A stretch of 21,715 bases of DNA from a virus. Under the pieces are notes generated by a model. It saw only the letters and a program-made list of their open reading frames with translations, did no database searches and was not told where the DNA came from. Each line of letters opens with the position of its first letter. Positions within the stretch are counted from its first letter, which is position 1. Shown here piece after piece: positions 1 through 7,947 of this stretch. The DNA is taken from positions 1 through 21,715 of IMG/VR virus record IMGVR_UViG_3300025679_000112; one strand, written 5' to 3'. A program made the position numbers and the translations under genes.

Positions 1-687
1 ATTTCCCCTGCCGATCCTGGCGGCTAGCTCCTGGCGCCAGCGGCTGGCTGCGAGCGATCCGCTCTTCATCGGGGATAGGTGGTCGGCCATCATTACCGCG
101 TACTCGTCCTTACGCTTTCGCTCGGCCAGTTCTTCTTCGTACTCGTAGCGCAGCAGCGCCTCTTGCGCTCGCGAGGCCGGCGTCCCCCTCCGGTTATTGA
201 TCTCCGACGAGTAGCTGGAGACAAGCTTCTGCAGCATGTCGGTCGAGGGAATGCGCGCCCACGGCCCGAAGATCAACTCGTAGTCGCCGCTCTCCGGATA
301 GGCGCCCAGCATCGGCGTCATGCCGTCGACCGCCTTGTAGGAGTACCACTCCTCCTGCGATCCGTAGGCGGAAGCCGGAAACCACTTCTCCAAAATCCAT
401 CCATCGGCATGGGGATACTTTCGTATCTCCCGCATCTCCGTCACCACCCGTATCGGCTTGTTGTCGTAGCGGCCAAAGTTGCATCCGGGAAGATCTTCGC
501 GAGGCTCAAAGCGCAGCCCGCCCTTCTCCGCGGTCGTCAACCCTGGAGCCCAATCGCGATAGACTCCCGCTTCCTTTACTAGCCGGTCGGCGCCGATCAG
601 TAGCCGCCACTGCGGCTTGCCGTATGGATTCTTACCGCCATAGCGGGTCAGAAACTGCTGTACTGTCTTGGGAACGATGTGGTTCAT
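1..687 (-). CDS. Hypothetical phage protein downstream of the capsid gene (3' end cut by window)
   Basis: The reading frame is open from the ATG at 687 to the window edge, giving 229 residues with no stop. It begins MNHIVPKTVQQFLTRYGGKN. An AAGGAG ribosome-binding site lies 6 bases before the ATG. The protein is mixed and soluble-looking, rich in Tyr, Trp and Arg, with no signal peptide or membrane helix. Roughly residues 160-205 are charged and probably helical, including EYEEELAERKRKDEY. I do not recognise the family. Its place just after the major capsid gene on the same strand suggests a virion or head-completion role, which is inference from position only. A terminator-like hairpin separates it from the capsid gene, so it may be expressed at a lower level. 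The true C-terminus lies outside the window. Confidence 0.8.
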   Translation of the reverse strand, partial: MNHIVPKTVQQFLTRYGGKNPYGKPQWRLLIGADRLVKEAGVYRDWAPGLTTAEKGGLRFEPREDLPGCNFGRYDNKPIRVVTEMREIRKYPHADGWILEKWFPASAYGSQEEWYSYKAVDGMTPMLGAYPESGDYELIFGPWARIPSTDMLQKLVSSYSSEINNRRGTPASRAQEALLRYEYEEELAERKRKDEYAVMMADHLSPMKSGSLAASRWRQELAARIGRGN

Positions 688-697
688 CGAACTCCTT

Positions 698-784
698 AAA
701 AAAAGCGGCAAGCCGTCAGTGAGCGAGCAGGAGTCAGCCTGGTTTGACTGACTCGCTAACTCGCTGTGCCGCCGGCTTGCCGGC
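698..784 (-). terminator. Long imperfect hairpin plus T-run between capsid gene and next gene
   Basis: Three nested stems can be drawn: cggcaagccg at 706-715 with cggcttgccg at 773-782, agcgag at 722-727 with ctcgct at 760-765, and gagtcag at 731-737 with ctgactc at 748-754. Read on the minus strand, the outer stem is followed by C and seven Ts (complement of 698-704). That is the form of an intrinsic terminator. The T-run is immediately followed by the AAGGAG site of the next gene, so it probably acts as a partial terminator or mRNA-stabilising hairpin after the highly expressed capsid gene. The fold was drawn by eye; no energy was calculated. Confidence 0.55.
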
Positions 785-787
785 TCC

Positions 788-2077
788 CTAGTTAAAGACC
801 GGAACCTTCAGCCCGGTCACCGACGAGATGGCCTGCGGATTGTCCACGGCGTACTGACGGGCATCCACGTAGTAGCATCCCTCGTTGGCGGTCGGATTGC
901 CGGAGGCCGGATCGTAGATCTGGAAGACCCACTGCCCGCTGCGATTCTTGAACCAGAACGGCGCCTTGCCCCATACCACCTTGAGCCAGGAGCCGAAGTC
1001 CATGAAGTCGATGCGGGTATTGTCGGCGTGAATGTTGCGGACAATCTCCCGCCCGGCAATGGTGAACTGGCCCACGTCGGAGGTCACTCCGTCGAAGCCG
1101 GGCATCTTGCCGTTCGACATCAAGATCTCCTGCTTGGCGAAGCCCATCTCCTCGTAAGCCTGAATCTGCGAAGGATGCGCATGCCAGACCTGCGACTTGA
1201 GCGCGTCGGTTCCCAGTGACTGCTCCACGCGGCTGAGTGCCGCCCGCAGCATGGGCAGAGACAATGGCGCTCCGCCGGCAGCAACCCCATTCGCCACCAC
1301 ATAGCTCTGCGTCCGGGCGATGCCCAGATAAGTCCCGGTCGTCGAGGTGTTGTGGAAGTAGGGAATGCCGTAGAGAAACACCGGCGTGGTAGCTGCGACG
1401 CCGGCGACCATGATGAAGTCGCCCGCGACCGTGCCGGCGGGAACCGAGTCCACGGTAATGGACTGGACGCCGCCCAGCTTATTGTTCACATTGGTCACAT
1501 AGCAGGTGCCGCGCAGAGTGTAGTTGCCGTCGCCGGTCATCACCTGCACCTGCTGGCCTTGCGAGATCAACCGCGCGCCCCACGGGCTGTTGGCCAGCAC
1601 GATGGGGTTGGCGCCGCCGCCGCCGTAAGTGGTGTCTACCTGGCCGATCTTGCCGTCGCCGGACTGCTGCAGGAACTGATCGCGATTCTTCGCCATCTGC
1701 ACCGCAACGTCGGCCAGCGTCTTGGTGACGGGATTCTCGGAGACCACCTTCGGTCCCCCCTCGCCCACAATGTCCACCAGCCGCGAGTACTCGACCGGGA
1801 TCACATAAGCCAGAGGAGTCGTGGTGCCCTGTACCCACTGCGAGAAGTTGCCTGCCGGCAAAATGCCGCCGTCCAGGTTGAACATGGCGACGTTGCCGGG
1901 AAATGCGGTCTGGAAGCGGATACGGAAGCTCCGCAGCGAGACCGGAGTGATGGAGCCGCGCTCGGAGATACGGCTGTCCAGCTTGGCTTCTTTTTCAATG
2001 AGCAGCTTGATGACCTCGTTCAGGGCCTCCAGCTGCAGTTCTTGCGTGGTGCTCGCGGCACCGGGAAGATTCGGCAT
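788..2077 (-). CDS. Major capsid protein, HK97-fold type
   Basis: This 429-residue protein builds the icosahedral head shell. It has the length and character of HK97-type major capsid proteins. The first 40 residues are helical and charged (ALNEVIKLLIEKEAKLDSR). A central region (about 40-160) contains MFNLDGGILPAGNFSQW and PVEYSRLVDIVGEGG. A Gly/Thr-rich beta segment (about 170-240) could be an inserted domain. The C-terminal half (about 270-429) includes a helix with LPMLRAALSRVEQSLG and FKNRSGQWVFQIYDPASGNP. It lies directly after a scaffold-like gene and a portal gene, the usual head order. Start choice: ATG at 2077 has AAGGA about 12 bases upstream, a little far, but no better in-frame start was seen. 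The family call rests on features and context; no profile search was run. Confidence 0.82.
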   Translation of the reverse strand: MPNLPGAASTTQELQLEALNEVIKLLIEKEAKLDSRISERGSITPVSLRSFRIRFQTAFPGNVAMFNLDGGILPAGNFSQWVQGTTTPLAYVIPVEYSRLVDIVGEGGPKVVSENPVTKTLADVAVQMAKNRDQFLQQSGDGKIGQVDTTYGGGGANPIVLANSPWGARLISQGQQVQVMTGDGNYTLRGTCYVTNVNNKLGGVQSITVDSVPAGTVAGDFIMVAGVAATTPVFLYGIPYFHNTSTTGTYLGIARTQSYVVANGVAAGGAPLSLPMLRAALSRVEQSLGTDALKSQVWHAHPSQIQAYEEMGFAKQEILMSNGKMPGFDGVTSDVGQFTIAGREIVRNIHADNTRIDFMDFGSWLKVVWGKAPFWFKNRSGQWVFQIYDPASGNPTANEGCYYVDARQYAVDNPQAISSVTGLKVPVFN

Positions 2078-2117
2078 AATGCATCAATCCTTTTTGGGTC
2101 AAAAACCTGGCTCCCGT

Positions 2118-2137
2118 GAGTTACAGCGAGTTACAGC
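2118..2137. repeat. Perfect tandem 10-bp duplication before the capsid gene
   Basis: The unit gagttacagc occurs twice back to back in the 77-bp spacer between the scaffold-like gene and the capsid gene. It is short enough to be chance, but a direct repeat just upstream of a heavily expressed gene could be a protein or RNA-processing site. Confidence 0.5.
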
Positions 2138-2154
2138 TGGCCTCGGGGAGAGTT

Positions 2155-3789
2155 TCACCAAGACGACATCAACTGAAGCACGCGAGGAAGAATCTCCTCC
2201 TTCGCGACGTTGTCGAAGGGTCTGCCGGGGTTGGCCTTTTGCCACTCGGAGCGCGCGTGGTCGAATGCCGCGCCGGCTCCGAGAGCCGTGCCTCCCCGTC
2301 CGGCTGGGCCGGTCGATCCCTTGGGCTCGGTCTTCTTCGTTGCGTCGATCTGGGCGTCGACTTTGGCGCGCTTTGCCGCTGCAGAAGCCGCCGTCTGCAC
2401 TCCCGCCTGGCGCAGCTCCTCGCGCGCCACGTCGGGAAGATATTGCTGGATAGCGCGGTCAATCGCTGACAGTCTGCGCTGCCGCGATGCATCGCCCACC
2501 GGCAGCCGTTGCAGCTCCTGCATCTGTCCTTGCAGCGCCGGGTTCGCCTGTATCTTACGAACCAGCTTGGCGCCGATGGCTTTGGGGAGAATGTTCTTCA
2601 AATAGGGGCTTACCATGGCGCCCTGCTTCTCAACGTTGGTCAGAATCCGCTGGATGCTGTCGTTGATCCGCTTCTGCGCTTCCTGCTGCAGCCCCTGCTC
2701 GAAGCCTTTCCTCTCCTCCACCTGAGCGCCATGTCGGCGTTGCTTCAGCTCTATCTCGCCGCGCTCCAACGCTTCCAACCTCCGTCGCAGCGACTCCGGC
2801 AAATCCTCTTTCGCCGGGGAAGGAGCGGCGGTTTCTTCCCTGAGGATCTCCAGTGCAGCCTTAACGCTTTCATCTCTGTCCCGCTCCTCTTGCGAGCGGT
2901 ACATGTTGCTCCTGAGCCGCGCTTCTACCTCCGCGCTTCTATGCTCCAGATCCAATCCCACCACGTTATCGACGAATCCATAGAAGTCCTCGCCGATCAC
3001 CGGCTGCCCGTCTTGCTCCAGCACCTCGCCGTTGGCGCCGCGCTCGTAGGAAAGCTCTGCGATCCGGGCCAGCGCGGTCAGTGTGCCTTCACGCGTGGTT
3101 GAGCCAAGAAAGGTCTCCCGTACGTCCACCCATGTCGACGAGTTGTCATGCGCCGACTTAGCTGATTCGAGATCGGGGAAAAGCTCGCGATACGGCTTCA
3201 GTTCCGCAGCCTCTCGCGCGGTCTTATAGAGTTGGCCTTTCAGCTTAGGATCGGCATCGAGGATTTTTGCGAACTCCTCGTTCTCCTTAGCCATCTGGCT
3301 CAATGATTCGGGAGTTACCGGAGCTTCCGGTTCCAGTTGAAAGTCGTCGTCGGCTTCAGCTGTCCGCTGTTCCTCGGCGGCGTTCGTAGTCGCTGGCTCG
3401 CCTTGATCGGCATCTCCGGGAGCCTGCGCGGCCTCCGGAGTTTCCGCCGGCTCACCGGCTTCTTGGTTCGGCGTCTCGCCTTCTTCTGCTTTTGCTGGTT
3501 CTGCAGCCTGCTCCGCCGGAATCGCAGCCAGCTTCTCTTCAAGCAGCGCTTTCGCGTAGTCTTCGCGAATCGGATACTTGGCCGGGTCCACGCCGGATGC
3601 CTTGGCGCCGCTTGCGCCCGCCGCGCTGCCTGGAGATTCAGGCGCCTTCGCGGGGCTCGGCGTGGGCTTGCTCGCGCCACTGTTCGAAGCCGCCGGATGA
3701 GCCGGTGCCGCCGGTGCAGACGCTGCCGCCGCAGCCGGTGTCGGTGCTGCCGCCGCAGGAGCGGCAGTTATCGTTCCATCTGTAGCCAT
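2155..3789 (-). CDS. Scaffold-like head assembly protein
   Basis: This 544-residue protein is probably the capsid scaffold or an internal head protein. Residues 1-65 are low-complexity Ala/Pro/Ser. Residues about 85-160 are very acidic and Ala/Glu/Pro-rich. The middle and C-terminal parts (about 160-470) are charged and predominantly helical, with likely coiled coil around 330-400 (SLRRRLEALERGEIELKQRR). The tail (about 490-544) is basic and ends PRVLQLMSSW. A disordered acidic N-terminus, helical core and position between portal and major capsid genes match phage scaffolding proteins. No protease motif was recognised, and the scaffold role is inferred from composition and order. The ATG at 3789 is preceded by GAGGAA about 11 bases upstream. 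The repeated Ala codons at 3640-3780 could be prone to slippage. Confidence 0.68.
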   Translation of the reverse strand: MATDGTITAAPAAAAPTPAAAAASAPAAPAHPAASNSGASKPTPSPAKAPESPGSAAGASGAKASGVDPAKYPIREDYAKALLEEKLAAIPAEQAAEPAKAEEGETPNQEAGEPAETPEAAQAPGDADQGEPATTNAAEEQRTAEADDDFQLEPEAPVTPESLSQMAKENEEFAKILDADPKLKGQLYKTAREAAELKPYRELFPDLESAKSAHDNSSTWVDVRETFLGSTTREGTLTALARIAELSYERGANGEVLEQDGQPVIGEDFYGFVDNVVGLDLEHRSAEVEARLRSNMYRSQEERDRDESVKAALEILREETAAPSPAKEDLPESLRRRLEALERGEIELKQRRHGAQVEERKGFEQGLQQEAQKRINDSIQRILTNVEKQGAMVSPYLKNILPKAIGAKLVRKIQANPALQGQMQELQRLPVGDASRQRRLSAIDRAIQQYLPDVAREELRQAGVQTAASAAAKRAKVDAQIDATKKTEPKGSTGPAGRGGTALGAGAAFDHARSEWQKANPGRPFDNVAKEEILPRVLQLMSSW

Positions 3790-3836
3790 AAGTGTGTGCT
3801 TTCCTCTGTTTAGCTTCTAGCCATTCGTTTCGGGTG

Positions 3837-3875
3837 GGTCCCAACCTGGCGCGTCTTCTGCACCAGATTGGGACC
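3837..3875. other. 13-bp-arm hairpin in the portal-scaffold spacer
   Basis: ggtcccaacctgg at 3837-3849 pairs with ccagattgggacc at 3863-3875 with one mismatch (G-T in the RNA) and a 13-base loop. Neither side has a T-run, so it is not a standard intrinsic terminator. It could be an mRNA processing or stabilising stem between portal and scaffold cistrons, or part of a dispersed repeat. Confidence 0.6.
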
Positions 3876-3924
3876 GCGCGATTATGTCGGTGGTAGACGC
3901 TGCTCCGCTTTTGTCTTTCTTTCT

Positions 3925-3998
3925 GTCATTCCCGAAGGGAATCTGCTTGCCGCATTCGCGCCGCCAGATTCTTTGAAAGGGCACGGCTTCAGCCGTGC
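3925..3998. repeat. Two small palindromes resembling host intergenic repeats
   Basis: The first is attcccgaagggaat (3928-3942, 6-bp arms, 3-base loop), sitting in gtcattcccgaagggaatctgc. The second is gcacggcttcagccgtgc (3981-3998), preceded by aaaggg. Both resemble short palindromes I associate with repeated intergenic sequence in acidobacterial genomes. That comparison is from memory and unsearched. With the hairpin at 3837-3875 they fill most of the 217-bp gap between portal and scaffold genes, a space with no convincing ORF of its own. Confidence 0.5.
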
Positions 3999-4006
3999 AG
4001 TGAGTC

Positions 4007-6568
4007 TTACTTCTTTACCGTGTTGGCTAGCCTGATCAGCGTGTTCGCCGCCTGGACTTGGCGCTGGATATTGCCGCCTGTAGCGGCGGGCGGCAAATGC
4101 ATCAGGTTGCCCACCGTGTGTGCGACATCGTCGATTGCCGCCGGGGGAATCTCCGGCTTGGGGGCTTCTGCCGGCGCTCCGGCCTGCGCTACCATTGCTT
4201 GCCGTTGCGCTTCTTCCATTGCCCGCTGCGTCTCGAGCGCGGTCGCCGCCGTGAGATAGGCGAGCACGTTCTGCCATCCAGCCGGATTCTTCGTTGCCAG
4301 ATCGGAGTTCTCCTGCGCATATTGCCGGACCACCCGCTTCAGCACAGAGAAGTCGTCGATCTCCTTGTCCGGCAGAATCGATGGCTTCCATTGCCCCGTG
4401 GGCTTGCTAGTGGCGGAATCCAGCATCGGAATTGGCTGAGACTTTATCAATTGGTCGAGAACCTGCAGCACTTTGGAACGCATCGCCGCTCCCGGAATCA
4501 CGATTCCTGGCACTCCGAGCGCCGTTGCCGCCTGCTCCTGATTGCTGGATTCCTCAAAGATCGCCTGCGCCAGCGGATTCTGTGCCGCCGCCTCCATCAG
4601 ATCCATCCAGCGTTGCCGCAGCTCGGCCGCCGTCATGGGGAATCCCTGATCGATATCCGGATAGGCGTGGGCATTGCCTTGCAAATCGTCGAGTCGCACA
4701 TAGTTGTTGCGAAACTCCGATCCATTTTCCACGATGACTTGGCGCTGATCCTCCGTCATATTTCGCTGCGCGCAGCGCACTGCGATGCCGTCTGCGGCGG
4801 CATGCTCGTCCCGTAGGTTTTCCCAATAGATATTCAGCTTGCCTAGAGCCACGTTCAATTGCTGTTGCTGGCCGCCGAAGGTCTGCACATTCTCATCGCC
4901 GGGTCCGCCATGGATTTGCGGCGGCACGCCCGCGAAGATCTGCGCATTCATTGCCAGCTTGTCCAGATAGGCGAAAGCCTCTTCGTGCATCTGAAACTGA
5001 AATTGGAAGAGCGCGTCGGCCAGCCGCTGCGATCCCGGCGCCCCGGTCCGCTTCAGCTTGACCAGGTTCAACACGCCCGGCAGCATCGGCTTGCCCTGCA
5101 TCGCCTTGTTGTCGATCAGATCTGCATTGGCCAGCGTCACTCCTGAAGAGCAGCGGTCCATGAACTCGTGCAGGATGTTGGCCATGTCGTTGTAGCGTTT
5201 CTGGAACGGTACAACGATGTCGCCGATTGCCGGCGGATATGGCCCAAACCCCTCATGTGTGCCGGCCCATGTCCATTCATCCACCAGCTTGGCTTCTTGC
5301 GCCGCCAGAAACGTGTCGCCTACATTCACCAGCAAGACGCCGTTGGGGTAGTACTCGCGCATTCGCTTTCCGAACTCCTGATCGTCTTCCAGATCGAAGG
5401 CCCAAGGCTGGATCCAGCTGCGCGAAAGCGTGGGGCGCTGATCCTCCAGAACGCTTGCATAGGCGCCGGTCTGCGAATACACCTGCTGCCGCGCGATGCG
5501 GTCTATGCTTCCATTCGCTGAGAGCGTGCTCGTCGCCGATGCGACAATCTGCTCGTACATGCCGGGATACGCTGCTCGCAGGGCGCCAACATGCACTTCG
5601 AGCTCGAGATTCAGAATCGGTGTCTGGTAAAGGCTTTGCGCTGCCGGATCGCAGTCCACTTCCAGTGGAGAGTACACATTTTGCGCCACCATGCCATTGG
5701 GAACTTCTTCCTCTCCCAGCTTCTGTGTAGCCGTGCCATACTCCGCCGGAAAGAAAGACTCGCCGCCAAAAGGGGACTGGCAGCTTGAGCAGAGCCGAGG
5801 TGCGCTCCAGTTCGCCGCTTCTTCGGTATCGAGCGGGTCCGTCGCGCCGGCGGCCGCCAACGCCGGCGTATCTTGCCCACAGGAAAAACAGTGATAGCGG
5901 GCCGGAAGAATCTCCGTCTCCGACTCTTGCAAGACCGGCTCATGCCGGCTGCCCGCGCGGTCCGCATCCACAATGTAGCGGGTATGGCGAAAGGCGGCGC
6001 CCGTCGTATAGAGATACAGCAACTGCTGCTTCAACAATGCCTGCTCGCGGTTCTGGCGCTCGATGATGCCGATCAGTGTTTGCGCGGCCTTCGCCGTCGT
6101 CACATCCGTCAATTGCTCGGCATTCTCAGGCAGCCAGCGCGACTTGGGGACCTGCGGTGACAGCGATGCAATAAATCCGGTCGCCAGCATCTGATAGAAG
6201 TTGCTGCAGTACTGATACAGGTCCTTGTCGTCGGAGTCTTTCGGATGCGGGCCGTTGTCGTTCATCCATCCGACAGCGTCGAAAAACTCAGCCCTTCCCG
6301 GACCAAACGCGATGAATTGGTTCCCTTTAAAAAACTCCAGGTTCAGCAGGCAGCGCTCGATCAGCACCATCCGGTCTTGCGACCACTGGTCTTTGTATCG
6401 GCGCACCAGCGCGATCAGCCGCTGCTGGTCCTCGAGAGTAAGTCCGGGGCTATTCTCCGGGTCCTCTGCTCTGCCCTCCATGGGGTCTGAGGGTGTGTGC
6501 TCGCGCGAGGGCAAAGAAGCCGGGGGAATCACTTCAGGGATCAAATCAATTCCAGGATTGGTCGCCAT
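4007..6568 (-). CDS. Portal protein with a zinc-ribbon-like insertion
   Basis: This 853-residue protein is the probable portal, the dodecameric ring at the head vertex through which DNA passes. It begins after a disordered Pro-rich N-terminus (1-45). Residues 46-130 look like a typical large podovirus-type portal start (RYKDQWSQDRMVLIERCLLNLEFFKGNQ). Around 440-560 there is a conserved-looking stretch (PPAIGDIVVPFQKRYNDMAN, then QIFAGVPPQIHGG). The C-terminus is long, helical and Gln/Ala-rich (about 640-853). Two CxxC pairs, C227/C230 and C260/C263, lie 29 residues apart and would suit a zinc ribbon, an unusual insertion for a portal. The protein is longer than most siphovirus portals. The ATG at 6568 has only a weak AAAGG about 14 bases upstream. 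Scaffold-like and capsid genes follow. The call is from size, motifs and order. Confidence 0.78.
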   Translation of the reverse strand: MATNPGIDLIPEVIPPASLPSREHTPSDPMEGRAEDPENSPGLTLEDQQRLIALVRRYKDQWSQDRMVLIERCLLNLEFFKGNQFIAFGPGRAEFFDAVGWMNDNGPHPKDSDDKDLYQYCSNFYQMLATGFIASLSPQVPKSRWLPENAEQLTDVTTAKAAQTLIGIIERQNREQALLKQQLLYLYTTGAAFRHTRYIVDADRAGSRHEPVLQESETEILPARYHCFSCGQDTPALAAAGATDPLDTEEAANWSAPRLCSSCQSPFGGESFFPAEYGTATQKLGEEEVPNGMVAQNVYSPLEVDCDPAAQSLYQTPILNLELEVHVGALRAAYPGMYEQIVASATSTLSANGSIDRIARQQVYSQTGAYASVLEDQRPTLSRSWIQPWAFDLEDDQEFGKRMREYYPNGVLLVNVGDTFLAAQEAKLVDEWTWAGTHEGFGPYPPAIGDIVVPFQKRYNDMANILHEFMDRCSSGVTLANADLIDNKAMQGKPMLPGVLNLVKLKRTGAPGSQRLADALFQFQFQMHEEAFAYLDKLAMNAQIFAGVPPQIHGGPGDENVQTFGGQQQQLNVALGKLNIYWENLRDEHAAADGIAVRCAQRNMTEDQRQVIVENGSEFRNNYVRLDDLQGNAHAYPDIDQGFPMTAAELRQRWMDLMEAAAQNPLAQAIFEESSNQEQAATALGVPGIVIPGAAMRSKVLQVLDQLIKSQPIPMLDSATSKPTGQWKPSILPDKEIDDFSVLKRVVRQYAQENSDLATKNPAGWQNVLAYLTAATALETQRAMEEAQRQAMVAQAGAPAEAPKPEIPPAAIDDVAHTVGNLMHLPPAATGGNIQRQVQAANTLIRLANTVKK

Positions 6569-6717
6569 AAGAAAGTTTCAGAGCCTTTAGCAGAAGCATT
6601 CGAGTCCCTGCGACAACACGGTTTCCGCCGGTTCGTATGCGCAGGAATAAGTTGCGGGCGAAACTCGCCGGCGAACTGCCGGCAGTGTGCGGCTAGAGCG
6701 GAAATTGTGAATCGGCG

Positions 6718-7113
6718 CTAGGACGCTCTTCGCCGGCCTAACTCTTCGGCGTGGTCGAGCGCGGCCGTCACCGCGTCCCCCTCCGGAATCCAGGCCACGC
6801 GCGGTCCGGGCATTTGATTGCTCTCTGCGCGCCGCAATCGCCGGGTCAGAGCGTCGGCGAGTTTGGCCGGCCGGCGGCGCAACCGTAACATCTCCTCGAG
6901 CGTTTCGTTGGAGTCATCTGCAACCTCTTCCTCTCTCATAGCGGAGGCATCCGTTGCCGGCTCCATGGGCTCGCTATAGAGCGTCGCGCCCAGGCCCAGC
7001 ACTGCCAAGCGGTCCAGCAGGAGCCTGCGCTCTGCTTTGAGCTCTCCGAGTTCTAGGCTCAGGAACGCGGTGATCTCCCGGTGCGCGCTGCGTGAAATCC
7101 AAGGCATATTCAT
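6718..7113 (-). CDS. Small charged helical protein upstream of the portal
   Basis: It encodes 131 residues with a strong GGGAGG site 8 bases before the ATG at 7113; an alternative ATG lies two codons later. Residues 10-40 form a charged heptad-like helix (ITAFLSLELGELKAERRLLL). The middle is acidic (about 55-75, EEEVADDSNETLEEM). The C-terminal half is Arg-rich (LRLRRRPAKLADALTRRLRR). I do not recognise a family. Small helical proteins just before portals can be terminase small subunits or head-tail components, but no DNA-binding helix-turn-helix was seen, so no function is assigned. The 149-bp spacer that follows it holds short GC palindromes (ctgccggcag, cgccggcg) and no supported gene. Confidence 0.65.
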   Translation of the reverse strand: MNMPWISRSAHREITAFLSLELGELKAERRLLLDRLAVLGLGATLYSEPMEPATDASAMREEEVADDSNETLEEMLRLRRRPAKLADALTRRLRRAESNQMPGPRVAWIPEGDAVTAALDHAEELGRRRAS

Positions 7114-7132
7114 CGAGCAAACCTCCCGGCAA

Positions 7133-7756
7133 TCATTTCAGCTCTACGCACCAGTACCTCCAGAGGTATTCGGTCGAGGCAGCCAACTTTTGAGAGTTCG
7201 CCATCACCGTGAAGGCGGCCGCGCTGGTGGCCGAAGGAGCGCTCGCCGCGGCGGGCGGTATCGGCACGTAAGGAGCCTGGTTGTTGTTGAGCGCCGCAGC
7301 TGCTCCGTTCGCCGCGGCGATGCCGCAATTCCATGTGTCGCCACTGGCGATGGGACTCCCAGGGCTGATGGTGGCGATAACCGCATTCTTGTCGGGAGAG
7401 GAACCTGTCGTAACGTCCAGCCACCCGGCGGAATCGCTCGAATGCGTTTCTAGGCTGACCTCGGGCGATTTGCCCGCTCCGGTTCCTCCCTTTACTGTGG
7501 GCGTGGAGCCGCCAACGGTCAAATGCTCACCGTCCGTCAGCATCCCCGGCTGCGGTAGCACGGCGCAGCCGAATTCTTGCTTCTCGTTGTCGAAGGTAAG
7601 TGCATCCTCCGGCCCGGAACAGGAGGGCAGTGTCGTCCATGCTCCCGTCCCGTCTCCGCTTCTCGATTGATTCAGCGAAAGCGACGTTTGCGCGATCCCT
7701 GCGAGCGGAAGCAATATCACAACCGCAATGGAGGGGAGAAGAGTGGTCGCTTTCAT
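7133..7756 (-). CDS. Exported protein of unknown function
   Basis: It encodes 207 residues with a textbook Sec signal peptide: MKATT, then a hydrophobic core to about residue 20, and likely cleavage after GIAQ or nearby. The mature part is Ser/Thr/Gly/Ala-rich and beta-like, with three cysteines in the mature region before position 145 and one near the C-terminus (WRYWCVELK). Motifs such as LTVGGSTPTVKGGTGAGKSP recall repeats in phage fibre or decoration proteins, but no family is recognised. AGGA lies close before the ATG at 7756. The next gene begins about 20 bases after its stop. An exported protein directly before a head module is odd and matches the exported neighbours at 7948-9347. Confidence 0.68.
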   Translation of the reverse strand: MKATTLLPSIAVVILLPLAGIAQTSLSLNQSRSGDGTGAWTTLPSCSGPEDALTFDNEKQEFGCAVLPQPGMLTDGEHLTVGGSTPTVKGGTGAGKSPEVSLETHSSDSAGWLDVTTGSSPDKNAVIATISPGSPIASGDTWNCGIAAANGAAAALNNNQAPYVPIPPAAASAPSATSAAAFTVMANSQKLAASTEYLWRYWCVELK

Positions 7757-7898
7757 TCGTCCTAACTTATCTCGAAAGGGTGTGCTTGTGGTCTTAGCGA
7801 TCGCGGCGGCCTCTGCGTTATTTCGGCAAAGGTGGGAGATTGTTTACGGTTTTACCGGCAATGTCGCCTGGACCTCTCACTTGTAAGGAATCCGCAAA

Positions 7899-7927
7899 AT
7901 AGTACCGTCAGCTAGTCCCCAGCCCAA
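7899..7927 (-). promoter_or_regulatory. Weak sigma-70-type promoter candidate
   Basis: On the minus strand, TTGGGC (complement of 7922-7927) and TACTAT (complement of 7899-7904) are separated by 17 bases. This lies in the 191-bp gap before the exported protein and head module, the longest intergenic space in that part of the operon. The -35 match is only partial, so this may be chance. Confidence 0.2.
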
Positions 7928-7947
7928 GGCACAAACTGCGGCCACCA

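Noticed and set aside
1352-2119. 255-residue plus-strand frame opposite the capsid gene.
   Set aside because: Antisense to a clear capsid gene in GC-rich sequence, with His/Gly/Arg-rich shadow composition.
3882-4391. 169-residue minus frame spanning the portal end and spacer.
   Set aside because: Most of it overlaps the portal in another frame and its composition is shadow-like.
6549-6599. 17-aa-type leader frame overlapping the portal start.
   Set aside because: No ribosome-binding site and no other support; short overlapping frames are expected by chance.
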